NCBI GenBank assembly: GCA_035582835.1
Contig: JAYKAV010003440.1
Span: 50,301 to 114,300 of the forward strand
Reading direction: 5' to 3'
Source of the DNA: Phoebastria nigripes
Taxonomy: Eukaryota > Chordata > Aves > Procellariiformes > Diomedeidae
DNA: 64,000 bases
Shown: positions 1 through 12,365 of the stretch, piece by piece
How positions within the stretch are numbered: position 1 is the stretch's first letter
How the letters are laid out: the number at the start of each line of letters is the position of its first letter
Made by a program: the position numbers and the translations under genes
The notes under the pieces: model-generated
Told to the model about the DNA's origin: nothing
Database searches by the model: none
What the model saw: the letters and a program-made list of their open reading frames with translations, nothing else

Positions 1-456
1 GATAAAACATAACAGTCAAAGGAATGGAAAAAGATGAGGAGGATGTAATCTATAGCAAGCATTTAACAGTGGGAATGTGAAAGTTTTCTTTACCAACACA
101 AAAATAAAAGACACTAGATGATAATTCAAAGAAAAACACTGATGGAAGCGTAAGAAAACATTCCATCAGTGGAACATACAAATCACTGGCCTGATATTCT
201 CAGCCCTGACATTTTGCCTGACATTTCTGAAACAACTGAAGCTTTCCTTCCACAGGTGTCAGGCATTTCCTTCCTCTCTTTAGTCAAAGTAAGTGGCAGA
301 GATGCCTTGTGAATTGAACTTCTTTTCTGGATAAGCACAGTCCGTCTCTGCAATTAGAACATTAACAGTCTGTAGCTGAGAACAATTTACTGAATAAAAC
401 TTAGTTTTTGCAAATTACACATGCAAGATGTTGAACAGCCACCAACCTCAATCAGA

Positions 457-651
457 TCAATGGACCGAAGAGTCATCAGCATTTTTTAGGAAGTACTCCA
501 TAACAATTAGGGCATCATTATCAATATTAGGAAGACAATGTTGAAAGGTATTATTAGAAGCTGCAACATTTATTGCCTTCAATACACTCCTTTTAGAAAT
601 GAGTTCTCCTACAGAGTCTGATACAAAGCACAGTAACAAGGAAGGTAGAAC
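457..651 (-). CDS. Unrecognised exon-like ORF (possible terminal/alternative exon or pseudogene piece)
   Basis: On the minus strand a good acceptor (CTTCTGTTTCAG) is followed at 651 by an open phase-0 frame reading VLPSLLLCFVSDSVGEL at the start and ending NADDSSVH before TGA. The composition is more protein-like than most chance ORFs here: mixed hydrophobic and acidic residues, few Lys/Asn/Phe runs, and a helix-like 'DNDALIVMEYFLKNADD' segment resembling a HEAT/ARM-type helix. I do not recognise the family and it does not match NAALADL2. An ATG in a second frame overlaps the end and runs to a GAG before GTTGGT, a possible donor. No AATAAA was seen downstream on this strand before the window start. 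It could be chance, an alternative terminal exon of the host gene, or a scrap of a retrocopy. Confidence is low. Confidence 0.2.
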   Translation of the reverse strand, partial: VLPSLLLCFVSDSVGELISKRSVLKAINVAASNNTFQHCLPNIDNDALIVMEYFLKNADDSSVH

Positions 652-1482
652 CTGAAACAGAAGTAGGCGAGTTTGCTATACACTATCTAAATAGATCTGA
701 GCTCTAATTACCCATTTGTGCTTCTAGCCATCTAATTGGTCTCACAGTCAAATCACCAGAGGCACAAGTACTCAAATTAGCACCCACATCCAGTCAGAGA
801 TACAATGTATGGGCACACGTTACAGTTACAATAAGAAAGGTAATTCAGCTGCAAAAGTGCTCCTTCAAGCCTTAAATCATACTGGATATTGCTTGGTAAA
901 TCCTACTAATACAGTTCAGTAGAAGCTCAAAATATACAATCCTTTCCCTCACTGAAATTTAAGACCATAGATTCTTTCTTCTACCTTATTTAAGAGTGGA
1001 GATATGAAAAAAATCCATCAGGTTCTAGCTAAAGGGAAACCCATGTTTTTCATATTTGGAACAGAAACAAGCTCATGTCAAAATCTAGTCCAGTACACAT
1101 TAGTGCCTTAGGTCTGTATGTGGATGTTTTATAGATATTTATTTAAACATTCAGTTTCTTTTATCCCCTCTGCTTTATTCCTTTTTTTGCAGTCTAAAAA
1201 TTTCAACATGAGTTTAAATTCAGCCTCACAAATGACAGGTACAACACATGTTTGAGTTTGAGGGAATTTCTNTTATAATAATTACTAAAATATTAAACCA
1301 CTCCAGTTTTGAGACTATAGCTTACTTAAAATATTTATAACCAGCAACTTTTAATGATAACTGTCTCATGAGGACATCTTTTGGCCACCCTGTTTACCTT
1401 GGCTATTAGGTGCCCAAATCCATATTGTAAGATAAATGATCTAATTCTTTAACGTCTTTTAATTAATCAAAGCATTATTGTA

Positions 1483-1518
1483 ATTTCCACTAAAAGTAAA
1501 ATTTCCACTAATAGTAAA
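1483..1518 (+). repeat. 18-bp tandem duplication
   Basis: Two adjacent 18-bp units (atttccactaaaagtaaa, then the same with one change, aaaagt to aatagt) lie immediately before an A/C-rich tract. Confidence 0.85.
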
Positions 1519-1608
1519 AAAAAAAAAACCCAAACCAAAACAAAACAAAAAACCAAAACAAAAACAAAAAACAAACAAACAAAAACCAACACACAACCAA
1601 AAACAAAC
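1516..1608 (+). repeat. A/C-rich (CAAAA)n-like tract
   Basis: A poly-A run grades into irregular CAAAA, CCAAAA and CAAA units with no G or T. Its mirror type (G/T-rich) recurs at 28235, 40121 and 43205. Confidence 0.85.
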
Positions 1609-4100
1609 TTCAAAGACCATGTGGAAGTCCTATCTTTGCAATTGCTTGCTGCATAAGCATCACTAAGAGACAGCTGTACTATTGTAATAGACCACTCTTA
1701 CCATTCTTTATCATACTGGAACTTCCATGAAATGTAATTGGTATAAGAAATAGATAAAGAGAAAATAGACCCATTCATGAACTAAGTAAAAAAATGATAA
1801 AAACCAACAAAATCCCCTTTAATGTAAGAAAGCACAATGAAGAGAAGACTAAGCATGACTGAAGAAAGAATACAATAACTTTGTTTTGGACTTATACTAA
1901 TCACAGTTCATCTGATTCAATAACAATCCGGTACAGCAGTGACAGACTATAGTGTTGAGCAGCACAGCTTGACAATATTAAAAAAAAAACAAACCTATCA
2001 TTATTATGAATTCTGCTAATCCCATTTTCCATGACAGGTAAGAAACAGGCAATACATTAAAATGAAAGGGACATCCTTTAGCTAAAATAATGCCCATCCA
2101 GATTATCCACATAATCAAACCTGGATTACTATTAAAGTAACAAAACATCTATGGCATGGTAATGCTTAGATTTTTCTCCAGGAAGCAAGTATGAAATTCT
2201 TAACAGGACCAGAAAAATCATGATTATTCCATTAAAATGTAATTATGCCATAAATAATTTTAATGCATCAAGAATTCAACAGGATGGTACAGGAAAATAC
2301 ATAGATGTCTATTTATACATATATATGTAAAGATAAAAATGTCTTTCACTAGCTTTTTAAAATAACTTATAACTGGTCAAATTAGACTTTTTTAAAGCAA
2401 CAAGTTCTGAACAGTGCTCATCAAGAGTTTATCTTTGTTTTGGATACTGCATCATTCAGAAATTAATACAGGCTTTTTTTTTTGCATAAACTGTATTTTC
2501 ATCAGAGGCCAACAAATGGTTACCTGGGCATAATGCATGCTCATTTCAAGTTCTAAAACAAATTACATACTATAATATTGGTGTACTGTTGGTATAAGTA
2601 CATGTTTTCAGAAATATAAAACAAGGTTCAAAAATTCATAAATGATGAACAACTGATGTCATTCATAAGGGGCAGTTTTGATAAAATAATTTATAAAAAG
2701 CTTGGCAGAGGAGAACATACGATAAAGACTGCAAAAGGAATAAACATTTCTGCAGGAATTATTCTGCCCATAAGGGACAGCGCCAGGTTGGAAGAAAACT
2801 GTGACATTACAGAACAGCAGTTTGTCTTCGTCTTGGAAAGGTGTTTTGAAGAGTTTCTAGAAAGCTCAAAGAGCCTCTGAATTGCAGTGCAAGTCCCATA
2901 GAATTTTTGAATGTGCCCCTAAGCCACTTTTTCTGCTCTGTCTTGTTAGCCAGTTGTCAAACATCACCATCAATTCCATTTTTGATGGGTACATGCTATA
3001 CCTAGCTTCAATGTGTCTTTCTTTCTCTCCCCTCCCTCCCTCCCCGCCCCATCTGACTGATTTTACCTTCAGGGAAATGCTTGGTTCATCTTGTCAAAGG
3101 ACAGAGCTATTAAAAAAACTTGCCTTCAACTGTACCTTGAAAAAAAAAGTCTCCTAGTTTGCACATCCTAATGGCCAATGAATGCAAAAGATGTCTCCTG
3201 TAAGTCTACTGAAGCCACCCTAAATAGGAGATTGGGCATTTCTATCATCCACAGGAATGTTCCCGGTCTACAAAGAATTCCATCTGAACATCATCAGGTA
3301 TCTTGAGAAAATATACTGGGGGTTGTTTAGCCCTAGACCACCTACCATAATTTTACTCTTCAAACAATTCAGGCTGCAGGGGGAATGAAGTAGCTTCATC
3401 CCAGATGACTTCATAAAGCATTTCTAAAGGGCTTCCTGGGGATGGGATTCTTTTTAACAAAGAGTGTTCCCTCGAAGGATTTAACAAAACATCTTGCAGG
3501 TTGAAAATCAGAGCAGGTTTTCAGTCCTCTGAACTGTCCTTCCCTCTGTCTTAGTGGTATACTAAACTAAAAGTTTATTTGGAGAGTGCTTGAGATCCAG
3601 CATCAAATTCAGGACGTGACACAGCAGTCAATGCGAGAAGATAGTAGAAAATGAACACACTAGGGCACCACAGACCATCAAAACAGAATAATCAGGTCAA
3701 ATAATGGACAAGTGGCAAATGGATTAAAGATCATCTCTTTCATTGATAGACACTAGTATCCCAGTGATACCTCACTTGCATCTTCTGAAAAAAAGACAGT
3801 CACACCAGAAAAGGATTTTGAGAAATCCACTTGTCAGTCAACTTCCTGTTTGTGTCCTTTTCCCCATATCTTGAATTTCTCCTACCATTCCTGTGTTACC
3901 CTAATATTAATGTCACTCTGTACCCCTGGAATGTAACATGCTAAGGCTTAACTCATCTTCACTTTCATTTAAACTAATTTTCTTTCTGGATTTCAAATGT
4001 TTAAAAGTTTTAAGATATTGGGGGGAGTAGTTTACTGGGATTAAAATTTCTAAATTATATTTGAGCACAACACTGCTGTTGTTATGTTCTAGTATAGGTT

Positions 4101-4114
4101 CCCCCCCCCCCCCC
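4101..4114 (+). repeat. Poly-C run (14)
   Basis: An uninterrupted run of 14 C followed by six A. Its length in the assembly is unreliable. Confidence 0.9.
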
Positions 4115-4502
4115 AAAAAATAGAAAAGGGAGAAATCAAGAGATTAAACTAGTATATAAATTTTCTTCTTCTTCCAATGCCATAATCCCTCTGCATTCAT
4201 GCAGCAAATAAACTAAAAGGAGTGCAAAAGAAAAGCAGCATATTCCAATGGACAAAAAAGAATGAATCCAGGAATCGGTATGTGTCTCTTCAACTCACTT
4301 TATGGTCAGGAAGGACAAATCACTTTATCTCTGCACATCTCTCTGCACAACTCATAAAACAGGAACAGTAAAATCCCCTTCTTCTGTTCAGGAATTCTGA
4401 ATCTCAATATTTGTTCTTTAAACATGTGACAGCCAACAATTAAGCATTGTTCTAACTTGTCAGAACAATGATATTAAAAAGTCAATAATTGTCCAAAATA
4501 GC

Positions 4503-4521
4503 TTTTTTTTTTTTTTTTTTT
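4503..4521 (+). repeat. Poly-T run (19)
   Basis: A homopolymer of 19 T in AT-rich intron sequence. Confidence 0.9.
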
Positions 4522-5537
4522 ACTTGCAAGGCTTCCTAGATAAATAAAATGTGTAGGTAATACACATCAATTTGCTACTCGGATTATCTAAGAAACAATA
4601 ATTATAACAATGTAATTCTTCAGTGATGATTCTTTAATACACTTGACTTTCAATATTTTAACTTTATTTTGATTCTTAACATGCAAATCAGAACATTGCA
4701 ATAATCAGCAGTTATGCTGACTTTTTAAAAATCAGTCTTCCACAATCATTATTTATTCATCTCCTACTGCTTAATATCACAATGCTTCCTTTTAGTCATT
4801 GTTGATTAACAACACACTGAAGCACATCATGTGAAACCTTGAAGAATAATAAAATTATAGCTGCATAAACAAAAATAATAAACTGTGTTTCCAGTATTAT
4901 CCAGTAAAGAAATGCAAATGCCAAAGGTAAAACTTTCAGAAGTATTAATGACTAAGACAGCAAGGAGGTTAAGAGAATGCTGGAGTGCTGGAGATCTTAT
5001 CTCAAGCAGAGAGCTATTCTGAATGTTTCCAGGTGTGCTTTTAACATATTTCTAGCTGGATTTAGCCTCTTTCCTCTGCAGATAGGATTCTCTGGTAGTA
5101 ATGCATTTGTAGTTCTGCCTTGTGAAGTACTAGCCAAAATAAAACAGGTTTATTGGGATTTATTTTTGTCCTGTATTCTGGTTATGATCTACAGAAAAGG
5201 ACAGTGGAGAAGTAATTTTGCAGAATACTGTCTTACAATATGTCTGGCAAAACAGTGTATTGTTCTCATACGTGATGAAAGAAAGAATCAGATCATCTGA
5301 ATAGCCATCATATTCTTATAAAAAGGAAAACCTGTTTTCTTTTAGCTGATCACTGTGACCTGTATTTTGACAACACATATTCTCAGTCTTCAGAAGAGTA
5401 AACAGATTACATACAGATAAATTACAGATATTAAAAATAAAGCATGTGGAATAAAGAAGCATTATTAGGATATACATAAAAAGGTTTCTTCTACTAGAAA
5501 AAAAAAAAACACAAATCCATCACCTGAGAGAAGACAG

Positions 5538-5562
5538 AAAAAAAAAATTTTTTTTTTAAAAA
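5538..5562. repeat. A10-T10-A5 self-complementary tract
   Basis: Ten A, then ten T, then five A. The A10-T10 part is a perfect palindrome and a rigid, nucleosome-disfavouring sequence. Chance expansion is likely. Confidence 0.85.
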
Positions 5563-8058
5563 TACTGATGTACCAACATCAGCGTGAGATACCTCAAAAA
5601 GCCAGAAGTCTTAGTATAATTCTATATATCAATACTAAAGCTACTTGGAAACTTTTGTCAAAATGCGTTTTAGTAAAAATCACAGATTAATTGAAACACA
5701 ACAAAGGTAAATAAATAACTGTCCAAAAGAGCAAATAGCTCATGGGTTAAATAACTCATTTTCCAAAAACCATTTTCCGTGCAATTTCCTGGGCTACAAG
5801 ACTATGGGTTATTAGCTAGATGAAAGTCTCTTTTGATCTCCCATAAGCATTTTGAGAAGCATTTTTCATCACTAAATTATCTTCTAAATGTTGGTATATT
5901 CTGAAATTACCATTACCAGCCTAACTGTAATTACTGTATTGTCTCCTTTATCCTTTCAGTGATCACCTCGATTATTCAAATTTAATGTAAAAAGTATACA
6001 ATATTACAATAATGTGTATTTAAAAGTTGAAAAAAAGATACAGTAACATCCTTTTGAAGGGAGACTAGCTCCACGCAATACTATTAATAGCCTGCATGAA
6101 GGAATCACTTTTCTTAAACACTAGAGCTCTTAGCAATTCTTTTGTTGCCACGCCAATAGGATCTGAACCCTATGTTGCTCAATTTTCCAAGTCCACAAAA
6201 ATTTAACTAATTTTAGAAAGAATGATCAGGAGGGAGAAGCAGATAAGTTCTCTATTTAAATACCACTGTCAAAGTCTTTTGCCATTTCTCCTTCTAATTA
6301 CGTTTTTTTCTCGCCATTAAGCAGTAGGTGTCTGGAGCCTTACCGGAGGACACNGAATCTGGGTATTGCAAAGTCATGTCTACAAAGTAAAAAACAGTTC
6401 ATGTGACAATACATANGTTCTTATCACAACCAATTATTATAGGGATACCAGTGCATTAGCACAGCTACTAATAACTCAGTTCAGTTTTACTTGGCTATCA
6501 GACATAGCTTAAGAAAAGCAGCTGTAAACATACGTGTATCTACAGATTTTGAAATACAGATAGTAGAACTGATACAGAATGCTACACAAGCAATCCCATA
6601 TTTCAGAAAACCTAATTGATGAATCTGACTGTCAGACAATTACTTTAACCACAAGAATTTGTCTTAGCTAGAGCAATATAGGGGAAAGCAGAAATTTCTG
6701 AGGCTCAGAATAGTTTTCTTGTGCCCAAAGTCTTGAGCAACAAAATTAACAATGCAAGCGTTTCTTCCAGGAGTGACAGCTTGCTTTCAGGTTGAAAAAT
6801 TAGCTTCGAACACCATGCAGTAACTGTGGCACCTACCAGAATAGTATGATGGTCGCTGTAATTGACCTCCCAGAAAACCTCCATGTAGCTTTTCATGAAT
6901 CCTGCTCCACAAAAGAATCACGAAGACTATTGTGATGTTGCAGCAGCTAATACAAACACTATTGGACCTCGAGGTTTCTTGATCCTTTTCTCTTTGTCAT
7001 CGTTTCTCAGAACCACTGGATATATCTCCTATTCAGACAATATAATTCCTTTAGCACTCTCAAAAACTGTCTATGAAATACCAAGACCATTCCTTACATT
7101 CAGAGAGAAAACTAATATGATTGTTACAGGGTATGTCATATAACTGACTAACGCATTTCTCACCGTGTCAGAAATTCCTTAATAAAAATTCTAAAATGTA
7201 TTTCATGCTGTCATCTTCCTCACTGCACAGCACCCAGTACTGTTTGAGAAACCTTCTTTAATGTCTGTAATCAACAGACTATAATAATGTGAGTACCCAC
7301 GTTTCATCCATCCAATTGTCTCTTTAAACTTATAGCTCTCACAAAACATTCACTGATTCTTCCAATTCAGACAATTACTGCTGTTTTTATTCTTTAGATT
7401 GGGTCATGAATGAATACTTGCCATTGTGTTCAAATTGCTTTACATGGACATGTTGAATCAGTCACTTCTTCCTTTGTCTGCCAATTACAATAGGTGTCAC
7501 AGAAGCTTTCCCCTATTTTAATACCAGACCAAGATAAATTTAAATGGTTGCATACTATCAACACACACAGCATCTTGTTCTTTATCCTCAGAAAGACTGA
7601 AGTCCTTTAAACTACTGATCAAGAGTGAAGACCAAGAAATGAAACATATGACATAGTCGATAATAATAGTCGATTCAAATAATAAAATAATTCCATAATA
7701 GTTGTTTCAAAAAAAGCTGAGTTCTAGTTAAAATGGAAAAACAAATTATATTTCTGCCAAAATCACATTTTATTCTCACATCTCATTTTGCTGATTAATG
7801 TCTTGGGTCAGCATTTAAACATGAAAAAGGAGAAGACTATGCAGAACCTGTTCAGGCCTGATTTCTTAGATTCAGCCCAATTATTTTGTTTCCCTTCCTA
7901 TCAATACAGACATGTTCTCCGAAAGTGTTACAGACAGCCAGCTCTTATCAGCTGTACTATAAGGGAGAACGCTGTAAGGTATACTCTGGGGCTTTCTGGC
8001 TTTGTGTCACAGTTCCCAGGTTCTTTTAGGCCATCCTGTCTCGGATCACTCGTATTAT

Positions 8059-8074
8059 CCCCCCCCCCCCCCCC
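8059..8074 (+). repeat. Poly-C run (16)
   Basis: Sixteen C about 65 bp left of the CR1 fragment at 8141. The frame of the surrounding 194-codon ORF depends on its exact length. Confidence 0.9.
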
Positions 8075-8140
8075 TAAATATCAGTGCCAACAAAAAGCTG
8101 GCTGTCAGGCTGAATTTATTCTAAAATGTGTTACCTACTC

Positions 8141-8310
8141 ACAGAATCATAGAATAGTTCAGGCTGGAAAAAGCCTCTGGAGGTCACCCAGTCCAACCTG
8201 CCTGCTCAAAGCAACATCAGTTAGATCAAGTTCCTCAGGACCATATCCAGCTGCATTTTGGATAACTTCTCTGGGCAACAATCTCTCTGGGCAGCCTGTT
8301 CCACTGTCTG
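8141..8310 (-). mobile_element. CR1 3'-end fragment (old)
   Basis: The plus strand starts acagaatcatagaatagttc and continues with the usual CR1 3' UTR wording: GGCTGGAAAAAGCCTCTGGAG, AGTCCAACC-TGCCTGCTCAAAGCA, then TCTCTGGGCAGCCTGTTCCA. It represents only the last ~170 bp of a CR1 on the minus strand. It is more diverged than the young copies. A 16-C run lies just to its left and a short C-rich stretch at its right edge. Confidence 0.85.
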
Positions 8311-8620
8311 CCCCCCTCCCCCGCCCCAGTAAATACAGAATTCACAGTACTCATATATTCAAAACACAATAAATCCAAAGAAAAGGCAATAAAAAAATTA
8401 AAGCTAGGATTTTTCTCATCTTAAGGCAAGACAAGACATTAACATGTCTTTTCGAAAACTGATCCATAGTGAGGTACGCATACTATGAGACAAACATCTT
8501 ACTAAATCACAGTACTTGCACGCAAGTTTCTGTTGCCCATTTGTGCTGTAATACAACCATCAGGGAACAGTTTTTGTAACAGCTTCTATGAGTGACAACT
8601 CCTCTCTCTGTTCAGAGGAT

Positions 8621-8640
8621 AATGTTTTTTAATGTTTTTT
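8621..8640 (+). repeat. 10-bp tandem duplication
   Basis: The unit aatgtttttt occurs twice in tandem. Confidence 0.8.
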
Positions 8641-9605
8641 TATTCTATGAAGCTGAAGGAGAAACTGGGACAAAGAAAAGTATTTTAATAAACATAAGTC
8701 CTGTAGAAACAAATCATAAAGAACCTGACCCAAAACAGAACAGGCATTAAAATTCAAGAATGATCTCTGCTAGGATCACAGAGATTTTGACTTAGAAATG
8801 AGTATAGATTTGTATAGCTGAAAATTACTTTATTAAGATTTCTGTTACAATTTGTAAATCTCTTGCAGTATTTCTACATATGCTTTAGGATTTGTAAATC
8901 TATTATAGGATTTGCAATTCAACTTTTCATCTTACAAAGCAAGTGAGAGATGTAACTAAATCCTATCTTAAAGCACTAATTCCTAAATCAGGCCTTCAGA
9001 GTTCAGAATTACAGGTCCATTGTATAAATCAGAGGATAAACCCAGACTCTAGAAACACAGATGTGTGTTGTCTAACAAGATGAAATTGCCAGAAACTCAA
9101 AAAATAAAACTGAAGCTGTAACTTCTAGAAAACATTGTTGACCAGCTTAAGACTACTGCTCCTGCCTAAGTGTTTTAAGCATGCTTCTTTTCTATGCTTT
9201 GATATGTTGTACTAACAAACAAAAACTATTTAAAAAGCATGAGTAATACCTAACAGTTATGAAACCTACTTAAAATCCATGGATGTTTTCCTCATTTGCA
9301 TTCTGTTTTGGGTTGTTTTTTTTTTAATTAGACAGCAGTTAAGCTGCACTTCTAGATTTCCTCCAGTATCCTGAAGCTCACAAGGTAACGCTTTCACTTA
9401 AAAAATAGAAGGCTAATATTAAAAAACTGATGAAAGCATCAAAGGACCTGAGGCTTACAAACCTAATATGACTACAAAGTAAAATTAACCAAACGCAGTA
9501 ATAGTCATTTGATACCTACATTTTTGGTATTACTGAATTTCTCACTGTCCCTACTCCCCCCCCTTTTTAAAAAAATCAAAAATACTTCTATGAAATTATC
9601 TATAT

Positions 9606-10571
9606 AGAATCATAGAATCATTAAGGTTGGAAAAGACCTCTAAGATCATCAAGTCCAACCGTCAACCCAACACCACCATGCCCCACTAAACCATGTCCCT
9701 AAGTGCCTCATCTACACGTCTTTTAAATACCTCCAGGGATGGTGACTCCACCACTTCCCTGGGCAGCCTGTTCCAATGCTTAACCACTCTTGCAGTAAAG
9801 AAATTTTTCCTAATGTCCAATCTAAACCTCCCCTGGCGCAACTTGAGGCCATTTCCTCTCGTCCTATCGCTAGNTGCTTGGCAGAAGAGACCAACACCCA
9901 CCTCGCTGCAACCTCCTTTCAGGTAGTTGTAGAGCGCAATAAGGTCTCCCCTCNGCCTCCTCTTCTCCAGNCTAAACAGTCCCAGTTCCCTCAGCCGCTC
10001 CTCNTAAGACTTGCTCTCCAGACCCTTCACCAGCTTTGTTGCCCTCCTCTGGACNCGCTCCAGCACCTCAATGTCCTTCTTGTAGTGAGGGGCCCAAAAC
10101 TGAACACAGTATTCGAGGTGCGGCCTCACCAGTGCCGAGTACAGGGGCACGATCACTTCCCTACTCCTGCTGGCCACACTATTTCTGATACAGGCCAGGA
10201 TGCCGTTGGCCTTCTTGGCCACCTGGGCACACTGCCGGCTCATNTTCAGCCGGCTGTCAACCAGCACCCCCAGGTCCTTTTCCGCCAGGCAGCTTTCCAG
10301 CCACTCTTCCCCCAGCCTGTAGTGTTGCAGGGGGTTGTTGTGGCCAAAGTGCAGGACCTGGCACTTGGCCTTGTTGAACCTCATGCAGTTGGCCTCAGCC
10401 CATTGATCCAGCCTGTCCAGGTCCCTCTGCAGAGCTTTCCTACCCTCGAGCAGATTGACACTGCCGCCCAGCTTGGTGTCGTCTGCAAACTTACTGAGGG
10501 AGCACTCAATCCCCTCGTCCAGATCGTTTATAAAGATATTGAACAAGACCGGCCCCAAAACAGAGCCCTGG
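9606..10571 (-). mobile_element. CR1 LINE, young, 5'-truncated, sense with NAALADL2
   Basis: This is a chicken-repeat-1-type non-LTR retrotransposon. On the minus strand it begins inside ORF2 at the reverse transcriptase '[13 protein letters not shown]' block and continues through the catalytic FADDTKLGG box. It then runs through the C-terminal part ([111 protein letters not shown]) to the natural stop after EALRDMV at 9686. The short 3' UTR ends in the CR1 tail, seen on the plus strand as tagaatcatagaatcatt. The frame is uninterrupted except for six N calls. The copy lacks the promoter, ORF1, endonuclease and most of the RT, so it cannot move by itself. It is nearly identical to the copy at 45019-45799. 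Confidence 0.95.
9686..10558 (-). pseudogene. CR1 ORF2 C-terminal fragment (RT palm end to stop)
   Basis: This is the open reading frame inside the truncated CR1: about 290 codons from a [13 protein letters not shown] block, which matches the RT motif just before the catalytic box, through FADDTKLGG to the element's own stop. Endonuclease and N-terminal RT are absent and there is no promoter, so it is a dead fragment although the frame is intact. Uncalled bases give X at several residues. The plus-strand ORFs across the same span are antisense shadows. Confidence 0.85.
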
Positions 10572-10616
10572 AGCCTTATAAACCTTATACAAGCCCTGTA
10601 TATAAACCTTATACAA
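10565..10616 (+). repeat. Direct duplication spanning the CR1 5' junction
   Basis: The 16-mer tataaaccttatacaa occurs exactly at 10577-10592 and 10601-10616. Each copy is preceded by gccctg (10565-10570 and 10593-10598), and the first gccctg belongs to the CR1. The two units differ by 4 bp in the spacer. This indicates a local duplication that includes the CR1 edge and flanking DNA. Confidence 0.75.
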
Positions 10617-12365
10617 CTTTCCTTACACCTGAGTCACCTAATTTTAACTCAAGAAATATTCCACTCATACTGTCTTCGCAAAGCCTATATTCTCGCTTTC
10701 TGGGGAACTTTTGAAACATTCCTAGAGATAGTCCATGCCAGGTGATGTATCTATTTTTTCAATGGATTAACAGCACATAATATTACTGCCCAGAGAAATA
10801 TTTTGCGTTTTACCAGCAAAACTCAAAGTCGCACCTAATACAGCGATTTTGGGAGGGAGCAGAGGTAACTGACAAGCAAATTATTTCTTAGTTTTACCTC
10901 ACCTTTACACTTCATTTACTACTACGAAAAGCAAAATGGATTTTATACTATGCAAAAATTACTACTGCCCAAGTTTCAACTGCTGAAGGCTTGGCAATGT
11001 GTGGTTCAGTTCTCTCAGAGTATTCAAAATATTGCTGAAAATCCCTTGCAGTCCTGGATTAAACTAGGCCTGGCAGAAATCGCACAGTGGACTAGCTGAA
11101 AGACTGCTGATGCTTGGAAATCAAGAAAAAAAAAAACCTAGGCATTTTAAAACATGAGTAGGCCAGCTGTTCTAAAATTAGTCTCCTTGTTATGAGCATT
11201 ATACCAGAAAGGAATAGATTGTCACCACGTGTCAGCTTTAGCTGACATCTGCTATAAGAAAAAAATTTACCTCCCAAGTAGGCAGCACAAGCATTTGTTC
11301 ATTATGTATTTTGTAAAGGGTGGTCCCTATAGCACAACATTTTAAATAAATGTGCAAATCATTGTATCACTATTCTAAAAGATCTATGACTTCAATGAGG
11401 TTTTAAATAACCCAAGAGGCTTCACTCTTTTTTTCACTAACTCAATAGACCCACCTGTCCGCTATGTAAAATTAGCATGTAAGAGGTATTGGAAGTTACA
11501 CGCATTTTGTGCATATACTTGTCCTAATTGAAATTGAAACAGTTATCAAAGTTTCAAAGGTTTATTCAAATCATTCCCGTAGTTTTGCACATGAAAAACA
11601 TGTCAGATAACAAAGGCATCTGGCAACAAACTGACTGTTTCTCATTCTGGCATTGTACCCATCACACAGCAAATATTGACTGGCATCACTGCATACAGGA
11701 CTACTCCAAAAGCACTGAAGAAAGAAGCTTTGTAAGCTGTGACTGCCTCCTTGTTACAGGCATTCTCCCACATTTATGAAATTCTCTTGTATTGCACAGC
11801 TGGCACCTGGCCATCTCTATCCCCAAATACTTTTCCCAGTACTATCCCTTTCCCAAAATGAAGCTCCATGCTTTCACAGAACAACCATCAGAGCATTTTA
11901 AATTGTTTTAGCAGAGAAAAGGAGGGAACAGCTTTGCATCAAAACCAATGCAGTCTCTTACATAAAGGAGTCTTGCAACTTTGTACCAGCAACGCTACAT
12001 GCATCTAATGTCCCTTAAAAGAAAGGAGTCACTACGTCTACAGTCATATTGAGTGTACTTAAGCAATATGTCTACAGTGGTTCATAACATCACACCTAAA
12101 GACCATGCAGTGGAAGTTAACCAGGCAGAGGAAGCTCCTCTTATGCATGGAACACCACTGGACACGATACCCCACTCCCCTGCTCCAAATGCATTTTGTA
12201 AAACTACCACCTGCCATACCTAAGAAACCTCATCTACCACTATATCCTTCAGTATCCAAACTGCAGTAACAAGTGTAGCTTGTGATACTGAGAAGCATGA
12301 CAGAGGGAACAAATAGCTTAAGAGAGCACTAGTTAGAGGAAGATGTAAATTCACCCATCAGGGCA

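Noticed and set aside
2656..2880. 74-codon plus-strand ORF with protein-like composition
   Set aside because: No acceptor or donor supports it, it is antisense to the host gene and I recognise no family; chance is more likely.
7788..8372. 194-codon plus-strand ORF
   Set aside because: It runs through a 16-C homopolymer and antisense of a CR1 3' end; no recognised domain, and its frame depends on the C-run length.
9776..10714. 312-codon plus-strand ORF
   Set aside because: It is the antisense of the CR1 ORF2 fragment, Pro/Gln-rich and without domains; the real frame is on the minus strand.
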